A DNA stretch of 64,000 nucleotides, taken from contig NZ_CP070496.1 of the NCBI RefSeq assembly GCF_016925535.1, positions 186,001 to 250,000 on the forward strand, read 5' to 3'. The stretch comes from Natronoglycomyces albus (GTDB lineage Bacteria > Actinomycetota > Actinomycetes > Mycobacteriales > Micromonosporaceae). The notes beneath the pieces were generated by a model. It did no database searches, was not told where the DNA came from, and saw only the letters and a list, made by a program, of their open reading frames with translations. This document shows, piece by piece, positions 17,248-25,578 of the stretch. Both the position numbers and the translations under genes were made by a program. Within the stretch, counting starts at the first letter, position 1. Each line of letters begins with the position of its first letter.

Positions 17248-17374
17248 ATAACTTTCCCGCCTGTCTTTGGTCCTTCAACAGCACTGGCCGCAGCTTGTGC
17301 AGTGTGTGGGGCCATGGGGTGTGCTCGCTGTTGGTTGCGAAAACTGTCTCGGTATAGGGCCGCAGGCCAATTTT

Positions 17375-18163
17375 CTAGTGCGACATTTTTTCGAAGAGCC
17401 TTCGCGCCCATAGGTAGCCGATGAGGGCGATGGCGACACACCAGCCAACTGCCAGCCAGAGTTCATTGCCTAGCGTCTCGCCAGCCAGAAGGCCCCGAAC
17501 GCTGTCGATCAATGGCGTGAATGGCTGGTATTGGGCGAACCATCGCAGGCCCAGCGGCATACTGTCCACCGGCACGAACCCGCTTCCGAAGAAGGGCAGT
17601 AGCAGCAATGGCATAGGTGTGTTGCTGGCTGTTTCCACTGATGCGGCGGCCATTCCCAGGGCCACCGACAGCCACGATAGGGCGATATTGGCCAGAATGA
17701 GTAGCCCGATAACGGTGAACCACCCTGCTACCGAAGCGGTGGGTCGATAACCCAATGCGGTAGCCAACGCCAAGAACAGCACGCAAGCAATAGCGGTTTG
17801 AAACAGGTTGCCCAGAACGTGAGCCGACAAAATTGAGGACCGGGCAATGTCCATGGTGCGGAAACGCGCCATGATTCCTTCTTCTTTATCCCGCGCTACT
17901 AGGATTGCGACTCCTTGCGCGGCAGCAGCCAAGGTGAGAACCAGCATCCCTGGAGTGAGGAAGTCAAGGTATTCGGTTCGGCCAGCCTCAGCTCCGGCCA
18001 GCCCGGTCCCCATCACGTCTCCGAATACGTAGACGAACAACAAGAGGAATACGACAGGCATACCAACGATCATTGCCGTCAAGCTTGGGTAGCGGCGAAG
18101 GTGAACGAGGTTTCGCCGCAGCATGGTGTTGGTGTCACGCACCGTAGAAGTTATAGAGGTCAT
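17375..18163 (-). CDS. ABC-2 type transporter permease (DrrB-like)
   Basis: A 262-residue integral membrane protein with about six hydrophobic segments (MIVGMPVVFLLLFVYVFGD; LVLTLAAAAQGVAILVA; FQTAIACVLFLALATALGY). The ABC-2 motif region is MPLLLLPFFGSGFVPVDSMP. It forms the channel of an efflux ABC exporter with the ATPase encoded immediately upstream; the start overlaps that gene's stop by 4 bp (ATGA). The DrrAB class exports lipophilic drugs or lipids; the substrate here is unknown. It is the last gene of the operon. Confidence 0.9.
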   Translation of the reverse strand: MTSITSTVRDTNTMLRRNLVHLRRYPSLTAMIVGMPVVFLLLFVYVFGDVMGTGLAGAEAGRTEYLDFLTPGMLVLTLAAAAQGVAILVARDKEEGIMARFRTMDIARSSILSAHVLGNLFQTAIACVLFLALATALGYRPTASVAGWFTVIGLLILANIALSWLSVALGMAAASVETASNTPMPLLLLPFFGSGFVPVDSMPLGLRWFAQYQPFTPLIDSVRGLLAGETLGNELWLAVGWCVAIALIGYLWARRLFEKMSH

Positions 18164-19116
18164 GCGAGGGCCCTTTTCGTTTGGTTCGGCTGACTTGTCA
18201 ATTCGAGAAAGACGTCGTCGAGATCCGGGGAATGAATGCTGAGATTCGCCACCGGCACGGACGCTTCATCGAGTTTTTGCAGGATGCCGCGCAGATGGGT
18301 GATGTCGTTTCCGCCGGATACGCGTAGTGCAATCTCGCTGTCAAAACGTTCGCTGCCACGCAAGGTATTCTCAGCGATCGTCAGGTCAGATTGGGTGTTG
18401 AATCGAAGTTCGATATGGCCTCCGGGGATGCTTGCTTTCAACTCCTCAGGGGTGCCTTCGGCGACGATGTGGCCATCATCGAGTAGTGCGATGTGGTCGG
18501 CTAGCTCGTCGGCTTCCTCCAAATATTGAGTGGTGAGAAAAACGGTGATGCCGTCTTCAGCGAGGTTGCGCACTATGTCCCACATTGTTTTCCGGCCCCG
18601 GGGGTCGACTCCGGTGGTGGGTTCGTCGAGGAAGATGATTTGTGGCGAACCCATGAGGCCCATTGCCACATCGAGTCGCCTCCGCATCCCTCCCGAATAG
18701 CTCGATGGCTTCTTCTTCGCTGCTGAAGTCAGGTCAAATCGTTCCAGCAGGTCGCTAATTCGAGTGCGAGCCGTGGAGCGATCGAGATGGTGGAGGTCGG
18801 CCATGAGCCGCAGGTTCTCTTCGCCGGTGAGCAGGTCATCGATGGCTGAGAATTGGCCGGTGACGCCGATGGCTGATCGCACGGCCTTCGGGTTCGAGAC
18901 TGGATCGGCACCGGCCACGCGAATTCTCCCGGAGTCGGGAGAGGCCAGGGTCGACAGAATTTTCACTGTAGTCGTTTTCCCGGCTCCGTTCGGGCCCAGC
19001 ATTCCAAAAATGGCACCCGGCTCTACTGAGAAGTCGATGCCTCTGAGAACATGCTGTTGGCCATATTTCTTCCGGAGGCCACTGACCTCAATGGCTAGGT
19101 TTGAATGTTGATTCAC
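18160..19116 (-). CDS. ABC transporter ATP-binding protein (DrrA-like)
   Basis: A 318-residue ATPase of the daunorubicin-resistance class. Walker A is GMLGPNGAGKTTTVKIL, the signature YSGGMRRRLDVAMGLM, and Walker B IIFLDEPTTGVDPRGRK. The H-loop is in FLTTQYLEEADELAD. A C-terminal regulatory extension of about 85 residues (LRFNTQSDLTIAEN...) is typical of DrrA. It is coupled to the permease downstream and lies 50 bp from the DUF4097 gene upstream. Confidence 0.95.
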   Translation of the reverse strand: MNQHSNLAIEVSGLRKKYGQQHVLRGIDFSVEPGAIFGMLGPNGAGKTTTVKILSTLASPDSGRIRVAGADPVSNPKAVRSAIGVTGQFSAIDDLLTGEENLRLMADLHHLDRSTARTRISDLLERFDLTSAAKKKPSSYSGGMRRRLDVAMGLMGSPQIIFLDEPTTGVDPRGRKTMWDIVRNLAEDGITVFLTTQYLEEADELADHIALLDDGHIVAEGTPEELKASIPGGHIELRFNTQSDLTIAENTLRGSERFDSEIALRVSGGNDITHLRGILQKLDEASVPVANLSIHSPDLDDVFLELTSQPNQTKRALA

Positions 19117-19166
19117 TATCTCTCCTTGGTGGGTTTAGTTCCGCAATCGTTTGGAAGTTTTCGACG

Positions 19167-20018
19167 TCACGCATGGTGAATGGTTATGTCTCCGTGAGTG
19201 GTCCGGGCTGTTACTGACACGCTGTCTGATTCGGGATCGGGTTGGTTGGATTCGTCCATAGAGTTTTCGATACGGCCAAATCCGGTGTTGATGTCCAGCC
19301 ACGCGGCCGTGCCGTGGCGAATACCGAGACTGATGTCTCCGTACCCCGACCTGATTTGTGATTTGCCGGTCATCACCTCGCCTATGGCGACGTTTCCGTT
19401 GGCGGTGGAAACATCTAGGTCTCCACGAGCCTGTTCGACGCTGATATCCCCATTGGATGACTTGATGCGGGAGGCTTTGCCCAGCTGCCCAACGTGCGTG
19501 GCTCCGGTGACGTTATGGATGCTGCTACGTCCCTCGATGGTTTTAATGTCGATGCGTCCAGCGGTTTTTAGTTCCGCATTTCCCGCGATGTGACCGACGC
19601 GAATGCGGCCGGTGCTCGATTTCGCCGCCACGGAGGAAGCGTGATCGATATCGATGTCTCCGACTCCGGTGCGCACCTTGGTTTCTCCCAAGTCGCCTTT
19701 GGCGCAGAAGTTGGCAACCGCAGTCGTCACCGCCACTGAGCTACCGGTGGGAACCGTGAGCGAGATGTCGATCCATCCGGTTCGCTTCCCGGTAAAGACC
19801 GCGCCGACGCCACTTGCGTTGGGGCCGATAACGGTGAGTACGCCGTCGGTGAACTCGACGGTGGTTTTCGCAGCCGCGTCCACATCGGCTTTTCTGTCTT
19901 CGTTGCTGGGTAGAACCTCGAGCGTGGTGTCGGTGGTGTCAGTCGCGGTGATGTCGACGCGTCCGCACGCGCTCTTTACCTCTACGCGAACCGGCTGTGG
20001 TGTGGGGAAGGTTTGCAT
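19167..20018 (-). CDS. DUF4097 beta-strand repeat protein
   Basis: A 283-residue protein made of short beta repeats with recurring G-D-I/V-x-I units (GDIDIDHASSVAAKSSTGRI, NGDISVEQARGDLDVSTANG, THGDITIHHA). This matches the DUF4097 adhesin-like right-handed beta fold. There is no signal peptide or helix, so it is probably cytosolic. Such genes sit between a HicB/RHH-type regulator and DrrAB-like transporters in many actinomycetes, as here; the biochemical role is unknown. Confidence 0.85.
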   Translation of the reverse strand: MQTFPTPQPVRVEVKSACGRVDITATDTTDTTLEVLPSNEDRKADVDAAAKTTVEFTDGVLTVIGPNASGVGAVFTGKRTGWIDISLTVPTGSSVAVTTAVANFCAKGDLGETKVRTGVGDIDIDHASSVAAKSSTGRIRVGHIAGNAELKTAGRIDIKTIEGRSSIHNVTGATHVGQLGKASRIKSSNGDISVEQARGDLDVSTANGNVAIGEVMTGKSQIRSGYGDISLGIRHGTAAWLDINTGFGRIENSMDESNQPDPESDSVSVTARTTHGDITIHHA

Positions 20019-20046
20019 GGTGGCTCCTGTGAGTGAAGTGTTGTGG

Positions 20047-20541
20047 TTAGTTGACCCAGCCCGTAAAGCGCTGAGGGCCGTTGTGGCTGGTTGTTGATGC
20101 CGATCGGCTACCGCTTTGGCTGAGTCGGGAGGCTGCGGCTTGCAGTAGCCAGGCGTTGAGAGACAGGCCGTCGGTACGCGCGGCCTCTTCGAGTCGCGTC
20201 TTGAACTTGTCGGACATGCGCAAATTGAGGCGCGCGGTCTCCCCCTCGTCGATGGGAAGCGCCGGAGGGGCCGTCTGGCTTTGTGGCAGTGGCGCGGAAT
20301 CGGTTCTGGTGACTGCGAAGCCCAACTGTCCTTGGCGAATGCGCAGTTCTACATAGTCCGGTGCCATCTCGCCGGAAATTTCCTCTGCCGCCTCGCTGAG
20401 AGCGTCGAGCAGGGTGAGTTGTATCGAGGCCGCCAGTGGCTCCAGGAGCTTTTCGGTCAGTTCATCGGCTTCACCGCCGAACACTTCAGCTCTGGTTTCG
20501 AATTGTTGTCGCAAGCGGTCGACATATTCCGTGATATCCAT
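20047..20541 (-). CDS. Ribbon-helix-helix (HicB-like) regulator of the ABC operon
   Basis: A 164-residue protein. The N-terminal 90 residues are helical and acidic (MDITEYVDRLRQQFETRAEV). The C-terminal part has a ribbon-helix-helix signature: ARLNLRMSDKFKTRLEEAAR, then DGLSLNAWLLQAAASRL. No HicA toxin gene is adjacent, so it is probably a transcription factor rather than an antitoxin. ATG 20541 begins 6 bp after a TATAGT -10 box, pointing to a leaderless transcript. A palindrome just upstream is the likely autoregulatory site. First gene of the operon. Confidence 0.78.
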   Translation of the reverse strand: MDITEYVDRLRQQFETRAEVFGGEADELTEKLLEPLAASIQLTLLDALSEAAEEISGEMAPDYVELRIRQGQLGFAVTRTDSAPLPQSQTAPPALPIDEGETARLNLRMSDKFKTRLEEAARTDGLSLNAWLLQAAASRLSQSGSRSASTTSHNGPQRFTGWVN

Positions 20542-20547
20542 GGCGCA

Positions 20548-20578
20548 ACTATAGCAGGTTAGGTGCCAAAATGGCACC
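20548..20578 (-). promoter_or_regulatory. Promoter and palindromic operator of the RHH-ABC operon
   Basis: On the minus strand a -10 box TATAGT (20553-20548) ends 6 bp before the start codon, consistent with leaderless mRNA. Upstream lies the perfect palindrome GGTGCCA-AAA-TGGCACC (20562-20578), covering the spacer and -35 region. The binding protein is inferred to be the RHH product. Confidence 0.55.
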
Positions 20579-20842
20579 ATGGCTCGAATTTGGGAATAGT
20601 GGGGGTGTGACCTGCGGTAATGTAAGAAATTATGTGGGGATTGGTTTTGCTGTTGGCGCAAAATGTGCCATCGAGGGTATGCAGCGGATCAGTATGGCAC
20701 CTACGGCGGGCCACAGTGGCTCGAATGGGTTCCAGGCCCGCTCGTGAGCGGAGGGGGCAATCTGCGCTAGCGGGAGCTACGTTCCGGTTCCGCGCCGTGG
20801 TGGGGCTCGTGGCATCGGCGGGGCCGGAAGGGGTGCCGTCGT

Positions 20843-20901
20843 TTGACATCGACGCAATCTGCCGTATATTTAATAATACCCTTAATTAAGGAGTTTATTA
20901 A
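20843..20901 (+). promoter_or_regulatory. Promoter and 32-bp dyad operator of the ArsR gene
   Basis: -35 TTGACA (20843-20848), 16-bp spacer, -10 TATATT (20865-20870). From 20870 to the start codon runs a near-perfect dyad: TTAATAAT outside, CCTTAATTAAGG in the centre (Shine-Dalgarno AAGGAG included), TTTATTAA at the other end. Binding would block both RNA polymerase and the start site. Autorepression by the ArsR protein is inferred. Confidence 0.75.
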
Positions 20902-21239
20902 TGGCAGGGAAGGACCCACTCAGTCTGATCTTTGCGGCACTGGCCGACCCGACCCGCCGCGACATCCTCACCAGGCTTTCGCGCACTCCGGCAACAGTCG
21001 GCGACGTCAGCAAACACTTCGACATCAGCGCACCCGCGATCTCCCAACATCTCAAAGTGCTACAGCGAGCGGGCCTCATCGAACGCACCACGCGAGCCCA
21101 ATGGCGGACCCTGTCGATGCGCACCGAACCCCTTGACGAGGCATCGGCCTGGGTTGAGAAACACCGCCGCGAATGGAACCAACGCTTCGACGCTCTAGAG
21201 AAACATCTCGAAACCATGACCACACAGGAGGACCAATGA
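20901..21239 (+). CDS. ArsR family transcriptional regulator
   Basis: A 112-residue winged-helix repressor: ALADPTRRDILTRLSRTPAT, recognition region VSKHFDISAPAISQHLKVLQ, wing GLIERTTRAQWRTLSM. There is no cysteine metal site, so it belongs to the non-metal group usually paired with SRPBCC/AHSA1 genes, as here. The downstream gene starts inside its stop (ATGA), giving a two-gene operon. A truncated copy of this gene lies at 15378. Confidence 0.93.
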   Translation: MAGKDPLSLIFAALADPTRRDILTRLSRTPATVGDVSKHFDISAPAISQHLKVLQRAGLIERTTRAQWRTLSMRTEPLDEASAWVEKHRREWNQRFDALEKHLETMTTQEDQ

Positions 21240-21670
21240 ACACCTCAACACCGGAGTTCACCATCAGCCGCACCTTGCACGCACACCGAGACCAGGTGTG
21301 GCGCGCCTGGACGACGGAGAAAGAACTCGCCGGCTGGCTCCCTTCAACCCCACTGGAAACCATCGCCTTTGACGTTCGCGAAGGAGGCCACTATCGCTAC
21401 ACGATGATCAACTCCGAGACTGGCGAGGAGTACCCCACCGGCGGCGTATTCCTGGAAGTCGTTCCCTGCGAACGGCTCGTCTTCACCTGGGGAAACCCAC
21501 AGGACCCCGTCGAGTCCTCGCCCGTCATCACCCTCACCTTGGCCGAGGATGGCGATCGCACCGAAATGACCTTTCACATGCGTGGATTCGCCGGTCACCC
21601 CGGCGACGGGTACGTCTATGACGGCTGGGTCGACGCCTTGGCCGACCTCGCAAAACACGTGGGCGACTAG
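21236..21670 (+). CDS. SRPBCC (AHSA1-like) domain protein
   Basis: 144 residues of the START/SRPBCC fold: FTISRTLHAHRDQVWRAWTT, WLPSTPLETIAFDVREGGHY, VVPCERLVFTWGNPQD and a C-terminal helix WVDALADLAKHVGD. These form a hydrophobic ligand pocket; ligand and role are unknown. Encoded with ArsR in one operon (4-bp overlap), the common AHSA1-ArsR pairing. Confidence 0.93.
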   Translation: MNTSTPEFTISRTLHAHRDQVWRAWTTEKELAGWLPSTPLETIAFDVREGGHYRYTMINSETGEEYPTGGVFLEVVPCERLVFTWGNPQDPVESSPVITLTLAEDGDRTEMTFHMRGFAGHPGDGYVYDGWVDALADLAKHVGD

Positions 21671-22059
21671 GCGCGCCGCCAACCTTAAAGCGGTCCTGAA
21701 CAGTCGAGTGCCAGGAGAAGGAAGCCTGGCACTCAACCCAAACCCCGCCAAGTCGACCACGACGATCCCGTGCCACCCCACAGAGCCAACTAAGCCCGGA
21801 GGTAGCCCCTTACCGCACCCGCGAAAATGCGCCACAAAGCGGACGAAAGCCTTGACCTCACCAAGGTGAGCCCGGTGTAGTAGCCACTGGACCGACGCAC
21901 AATTCCCCGTCCTTAGCGCGCCCCCCTCCCCCGAAAGGGCCGATTTACAGCAAGAACGAACCCCACCGGCCCAGTCTCTGCCACGATTGACCTACGGCGG
22001 CAATACCGCCCGAGGCCAGCGATGGGACGAATAAGCAGCCAGCCGAAAGGGAGGCGGCA
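21671..22059. other. Intergenic region before the NUDIX gene
   Basis: 389 bp without a supported gene. An 11-base repeat-like pair (CGAGTGCCAGG / AGCCTGGCACTC, 21704-21737) could form a hairpin behind the ArsR operon. No other structure seen. Confidence 0.4.
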
Positions 22060-22734
22060 ATGCGAGAAGTCTCCGAAGGGCAACTGTGGGACGAAGGCCG
22101 CTTCGGCCGCCTCGAACCAGTCGCGCTCACCGACGGCAAACCCTTCACCGCTGGCGTGATCCTCCAGCGTGACGACGCGGTACTCACCTCGCTCACCGCC
22201 CGCACCTCTGCGGCACATGAACCAGAGGGCGAACACTGGTATGTGGGCGGCATCGGCGGAGGCCAAGAACCCGGTGAGGACGTGTGGGAATGCGCCCACC
22301 GCGAAGCGCGCGAAGAAACCGGCGTGCCAATCCAGCTGACCAAGGCCGACATCACATACATGAACGATGTCGACGCCGGTGAATCATGGATGACCTGGAC
22401 AGCCGGGATCTCTCCACTGTTGATACGCCGCACCCGCAACACCGACTCCCGGACCCCGATCAAACCCGGACTCCCCAGCGGGCGATACACCTACCATTTC
22501 ACGTTTCTGGGACAACTAGCCGACGAGAGGCCCTTTGCCATCGCAGGCGAGGACATCACCGCGCTGGCCTGGGTGCCACTGTCCCAATGGGACAAGCTTT
22601 ATGACAACCCGACAATGGGCCAGATGCGCCGCGGAGGAATGAATATTGTGGCCGGTGATTCCATTGCCGACTCCGCCCGGTTGCGAGTACGCCAAACAGA
22701 GGCGCTGCGCCTGGTCATCGCCCTGCTGGCCTAG
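22060..22734 (+). CDS. NUDIX hydrolase
   Basis: A 224-residue protein with a clear Nudix box: GGGQEPGEDVWECAHREARE followed by ETGV (GX5EX7REUXEEXGU). The beta strands around it include HWYVGGIGG and TYHFTFLGQLADERPF. NUDIX enzymes hydrolyse nucleoside diphosphates linked to another moiety; the substrate cannot be predicted. GAAAGGGAGG precedes the start. It stands alone between an ArsR operon and a membrane protein gene. Confidence 0.92.
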   Translation: MREVSEGQLWDEGRFGRLEPVALTDGKPFTAGVILQRDDAVLTSLTARTSAAHEPEGEHWYVGGIGGGQEPGEDVWECAHREAREETGVPIQLTKADITYMNDVDAGESWMTWTAGISPLLIRRTRNTDSRTPIKPGLPSGRYTYHFTFLGQLADERPFAIAGEDITALAWVPLSQWDKLYDNPTMGQMRRGGMNIVAGDSIADSARLRVRQTEALRLVIALLA

Positions 22735-22869
22735 GGCTAACGAGTAGACCAAAGTAGACCTAGCCCGCGTGGCCGGTAATACATTTCGCCGCTGGCAAAG
22801 ATGGCAAACCACCTCACCCTGTGGGAGCATAGGGCTCGTACTCGCACCCCAACGGTGAGGAATAAATCT

Positions 22870-23757
22870 GTGAACCTGTGGGATTCCATCCAGGTCGCCA
22901 TAGGTATCGGCTGCGCGGCCGCATTCGTGCTTCTGGTGCTAGCTGGCCTGGTGTTCTATATCCGGGATTCCCTGCGGCGAGGCGGGTGGCGCAACGAGCT
23001 ATCCGAGCAAGCGCAACGCCTGCCCGAGTTCGCTGCCGAACGCGGCTGGCGATATTTGGCCCGTGACGACCGGTGTATCGGGATCATCAACGTCTTGCGC
23101 CGAAGTCTGGACGAGTCGACCCCGCCCCCGCCCCCGCCCGGCCCCCCACACATTGCCCGCAATGCCGCCGAGGTACATGCGGCTGTGCGTTCCGGGCGAG
23201 CCGTCTACGGAACCCGATTCCCATGCAACCCGACCACGGCTGCCGAACATGTCATGACGTTTGTCGAAAATGATCAAGACTTCGTCCTTTTCCAACACCG
23301 ATGGAACGAATCCACGTGGACCAAGGACCGAGCCGACCAGTGGCAATTCCATTGGAACGAGGATCCCGACAAAGCCGACTACGCCACCACTGTGGCGCTC
23401 AAGCTGCCACGGGAAACCCCGTTTGTCTGCGTCTCCAAGAAAGGCTTCGGGCAGAAGTCTGCCCTGGTGGACAACAACATCAACCTGGAATCTCACGATT
23501 TCAATCGACGCTATTTCGTCTACTTTGAGAACCGACGCTTTGGCTACGACATCGTCAACCCTTCCATGATCGAGTGGATCGACGCGCTAGACCCCGAAGA
23601 GAATGACAGTTTCGTGGTCACCGGCCAGTGGTGTTTCATCACCATCCCCGACATCATGCGGGCCGAGGAAATCGAAGACCACCTGCACCGTTTGCGTGAG
23701 TTCGCCGCGCACATCCCCGACCACGTGTGGAGCGTTGACTACGGCACTGAGCGCTGA
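22870..23757 (+). CDS. Single-pass membrane protein of unknown function beside WXG100-like genes
   Basis: About 295 residues from GTG 22870, which has GAGGA at the right distance; an in-frame ATG at 22801 is an alternative. One transmembrane helix lies near the N-terminus (IGCAAAFVLLVLAGLVFYI). The cytosolic domain begins ELSEQAQRLPEFAAERGWRY, a wording typical of DUF3137-like or actinobacterial 'GWxY' domains, then a polyproline stretch, then a mixed alpha/beta domain (RYFVYFENRRFGYDIVNPSM). It lies 106 bp before a WXG100-like gene. Confidence 0.75.
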   Translation: MNLWDSIQVAIGIGCAAAFVLLVLAGLVFYIRDSLRRGGWRNELSEQAQRLPEFAAERGWRYLARDDRCIGIINVLRRSLDESTPPPPPPGPPHIARNAAEVHAAVRSGRAVYGTRFPCNPTTAAEHVMTFVENDQDFVLFQHRWNESTWTKDRADQWQFHWNEDPDKADYATTVALKLPRETPFVCVSKKGFGQKSALVDNNINLESHDFNRRYFVYFENRRFGYDIVNPSMIEWIDALDPEENDSFVVTGQWCFITIPDIMRAEEIEDHLHRLREFAAHIPDHVWSVDYGTER

Positions 23758-23863
23758 GTCTCTTCGATTGGTAAGTCACCTCAATCCGATCCACCTGTGC
23801 TGCGACAACCGACCGATGCGGCCGCGCCGGCGGCTGGCATGACACAACCGGAAAGGAGTTCAC

Positions 23864-24199
23864 GTGTCATCTGGAATCAACCTTGATCCGGCCGCGTTGG
23901 AGAACGCGGCAACAGCGATCCGAGGAACCGCCAGTGAAGTGAAGAACGTTGCCGACTACGCACGCGAAGCCGACCCGGATGTCTGGATCTGGGGCATCCC
24001 CGGAACCCTTTTGGCGGCACCGTACTACTTCATGTTCTCCGAAATGCTGCACGAATCCATAGCGGGAGCCCAAGAAACAGTGGAGGGTTTCGCCGAAATG
24101 TTGGACGAGTGCCGCCGCAACCAGGTCGAAGCCGATGAGGACATGGCCAAAGTGTTCCTCGACCTTGACGGCGAGCTAGAAGGGAAGTTCAAGGAATGA
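23864..24199 (+). CDS. WXG100-like / EspB-type helical hairpin protein
   Basis: 111 residues, two long helices (NLDPAALENAATAIRGTASE; MLHESIAGAQETVEGFAEML) joined by a WIWGIPG turn resembling the W-x-G loop of ESX substrates. GTG 23864 has a good Shine-Dalgarno (GGAAAGGAG). It overlaps the next gene by 4 bp (ATGA). Candidate type VII secretion target; no ESX machinery genes are in the window. Confidence 0.65.
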   Translation: MSSGINLDPAALENAATAIRGTASEVKNVADYAREADPDVWIWGIPGTLLAAPYYFMFSEMLHESIAGAQETVEGFAEMLDECRRNQVEADEDMAKVFLDLDGELEGKFKE

Positions 24200-25077
24200 A
24201 CCAGCCCCAGGCACCCGACTGGCAAGACAACGCCCCTAGTCAAGGCGCGACCGCCAACACTCTCGAAGGATGGAAACCCGACGTCCTGGGAGCCGCGACT
24301 AAGGTCGGTCACTTCAAGGGCGTCGAGGGAATGCTCGACGTGACGGGCAAAGCGAGCAATATCGAATCGTTGACCGATTGGCCCAAGGCCGCGATGTTGG
24401 CAGAGTCCATCATCAATAAAGGCGAAGCCATCATGAACGCCGCCGAAGGGTTCGAGAAGGCAAACGAAAAGTTCGGCAAGGACCCGTTGGCGTGGGTGTC
24501 GGGCACGCTGGTCAGCTTTGTGATCGACCTATGCCAGCCGCTGGAAGACCTGCTCGGATTGGTCACCGGCAACGAAGGCCGCATGAAGACCTCATGCGAA
24601 ATGTGGCTGACGGTGATCGAAGGAGCCCGCCAGACCGGAAACTACATTGGAGAGACCGGGCTGGCCGCAATGGAGGGCTGGGAGGGCGACGACGCCGATG
24701 CCGCCCGCGAGCGCATTGTGGAGATCGGGCGAAGTCTGCAATACATGAGCCTGTGGTCGGTCGGCCTAGCCGCCGCCTTGCGTGGCTACGCGATCATCGC
24801 CAAAAAACTCGAAGACAAGGTGAAGGAATTTCTAGGCAAGATTGTTAAGAAAGCCATCACCCAATGGCTGCCCAAGATGGCATCCGGAGTAGCCACCTTC
24901 GGGGCCACGACCGCCGCCACGATCGCCTTCGCCGCGATAACGATCGCCAGCTACATCATGATGGCCTACAACCTCATTCAGGTTGCCATCAACATCTTCA
25001 ACATGATGGGCGAACTCATCAACCTGGCCCAGGAAGGGCTGGACGACCTCAATGGCGTCCTCAACTTCTTCAAGTAA
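24196..25077 (+). CDS. WXG-motif protein with hydrophobic tail, partner of the upstream gene
   Basis: A 293-residue protein. The central helical region carries a W-x-G turn (GLAAMEGWEGDDADAARERI), as in PPE/EspA-like and polymorphic-toxin N-terminal domains. A hydrophobic stretch of about 45 residues follows (TFGATTAATIAFAAITIASY, IMMAYNLIQVAINIFNMMGE). No toxin or nuclease domain is attached; it ends soon after. It is coupled to the WXG100-like gene and followed by a strong terminator. Confidence 0.7.
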   Translation: MNQPQAPDWQDNAPSQGATANTLEGWKPDVLGAATKVGHFKGVEGMLDVTGKASNIESLTDWPKAAMLAESIINKGEAIMNAAEGFEKANEKFGKDPLAWVSGTLVSFVIDLCQPLEDLLGLVTGNEGRMKTSCEMWLTVIEGARQTGNYIGETGLAAMEGWEGDDADAARERIVEIGRSLQYMSLWSVGLAAALRGYAIIAKKLEDKVKEFLGKIVKKAITQWLPKMASGVATFGATTAATIAFAAITIASYIMMAYNLIQVAINIFNMMGELINLAQEGLDDLNGVLNFFK

Positions 25078-25097
25078 AGAGCAGCCGAGTCAGAAAT

Positions 25098-25137
25098 GGG
25101 GTTAGACGGTGGCTCACCATAGCCGCCGTCTAACCCC
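25098..25137 (+). terminator. Strong hairpin after the WXG-like operon
   Basis: 17-bp arms (left GGGGTTAGACGGTGGCT, right AGCCGCCGTCTAACCCC; one G-U pair) with loop CACCAT, starting 21 bp after the stop. No T-run follows because a MITE-like element starts at the next base. Confidence 0.85.
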
Positions 25138-25237
25138 GAGGCTTACGCAAAAGGCGCTTTCGGCGTTCTCATCGGCTCGTTGAGGAGCCCAAACTTTGCC
25201 TCCTGCGGCCGTGAACTTGCACTTTTGCGTAAGCCTT
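25138..25237 (+). repeat. MITE-like 100-bp element, copy 2
   Basis: Ends GAGGCTTACGCAAAAGGC and GCACTTTTGCGTAAGCCTT; the inner GGCTTACGCAAAAG arm is exactly inverted at the other end. Core blocks CTTTCGGCGTTCTC and CTCCTGCGGCCGTGAACTT are present. It abuts the preceding terminator. The next 340 bp to aceB contain no gene apart from the aceB terminator. Confidence 0.9.
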
Positions 25238-25461
25238 CCCAAGTGTCGCGAAAGCGAGATCGTCTACCAGGAGCACGATCGCGGTAGAGCCCTCGCCCGC
25301 GACGTCACCCATTGACGGCTCGGCTTCCCTAGCCGAGGAGAGTGGCATTGACCGACGCCAACCGCACACCAGGGACACCGGATGCGTAGCCATCAATGAG
25401 TTACCCCGAGCCCGCCTGCTGCCAGCACAGGTCGAGCCCGTATCCAGCGATGCTCACACAA

Positions 25462-25495
25462 GAGTCGGGCCCACGAGCGCTTGCACACCCGACTC
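25462..25495 (-). terminator. Possible aceB terminator
   Basis: Inverted repeat GAGTCGGG / CCCGACTC with an 18-nt loop, 84 bp downstream of the aceB stop. On the minus strand TTGTGTG follows the stem. A weak but plausible terminator. Confidence 0.4.
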
Positions 25496-25578
25496 GGAGA
25501 AGGACGGACGCGCCCCTTCGGCGAAGGTAAACGAAGAGACGCGCCCGTGTGAGCAGGCCAGCTGGTCTAGGCGCGCGA

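Noticed and set aside
20047-20541. HicAB toxin-antitoxin system
   Set aside because: The RHH protein is HicB-like, but no HicA-sized gene is next to it. The neighbours form an ABC exporter operon.
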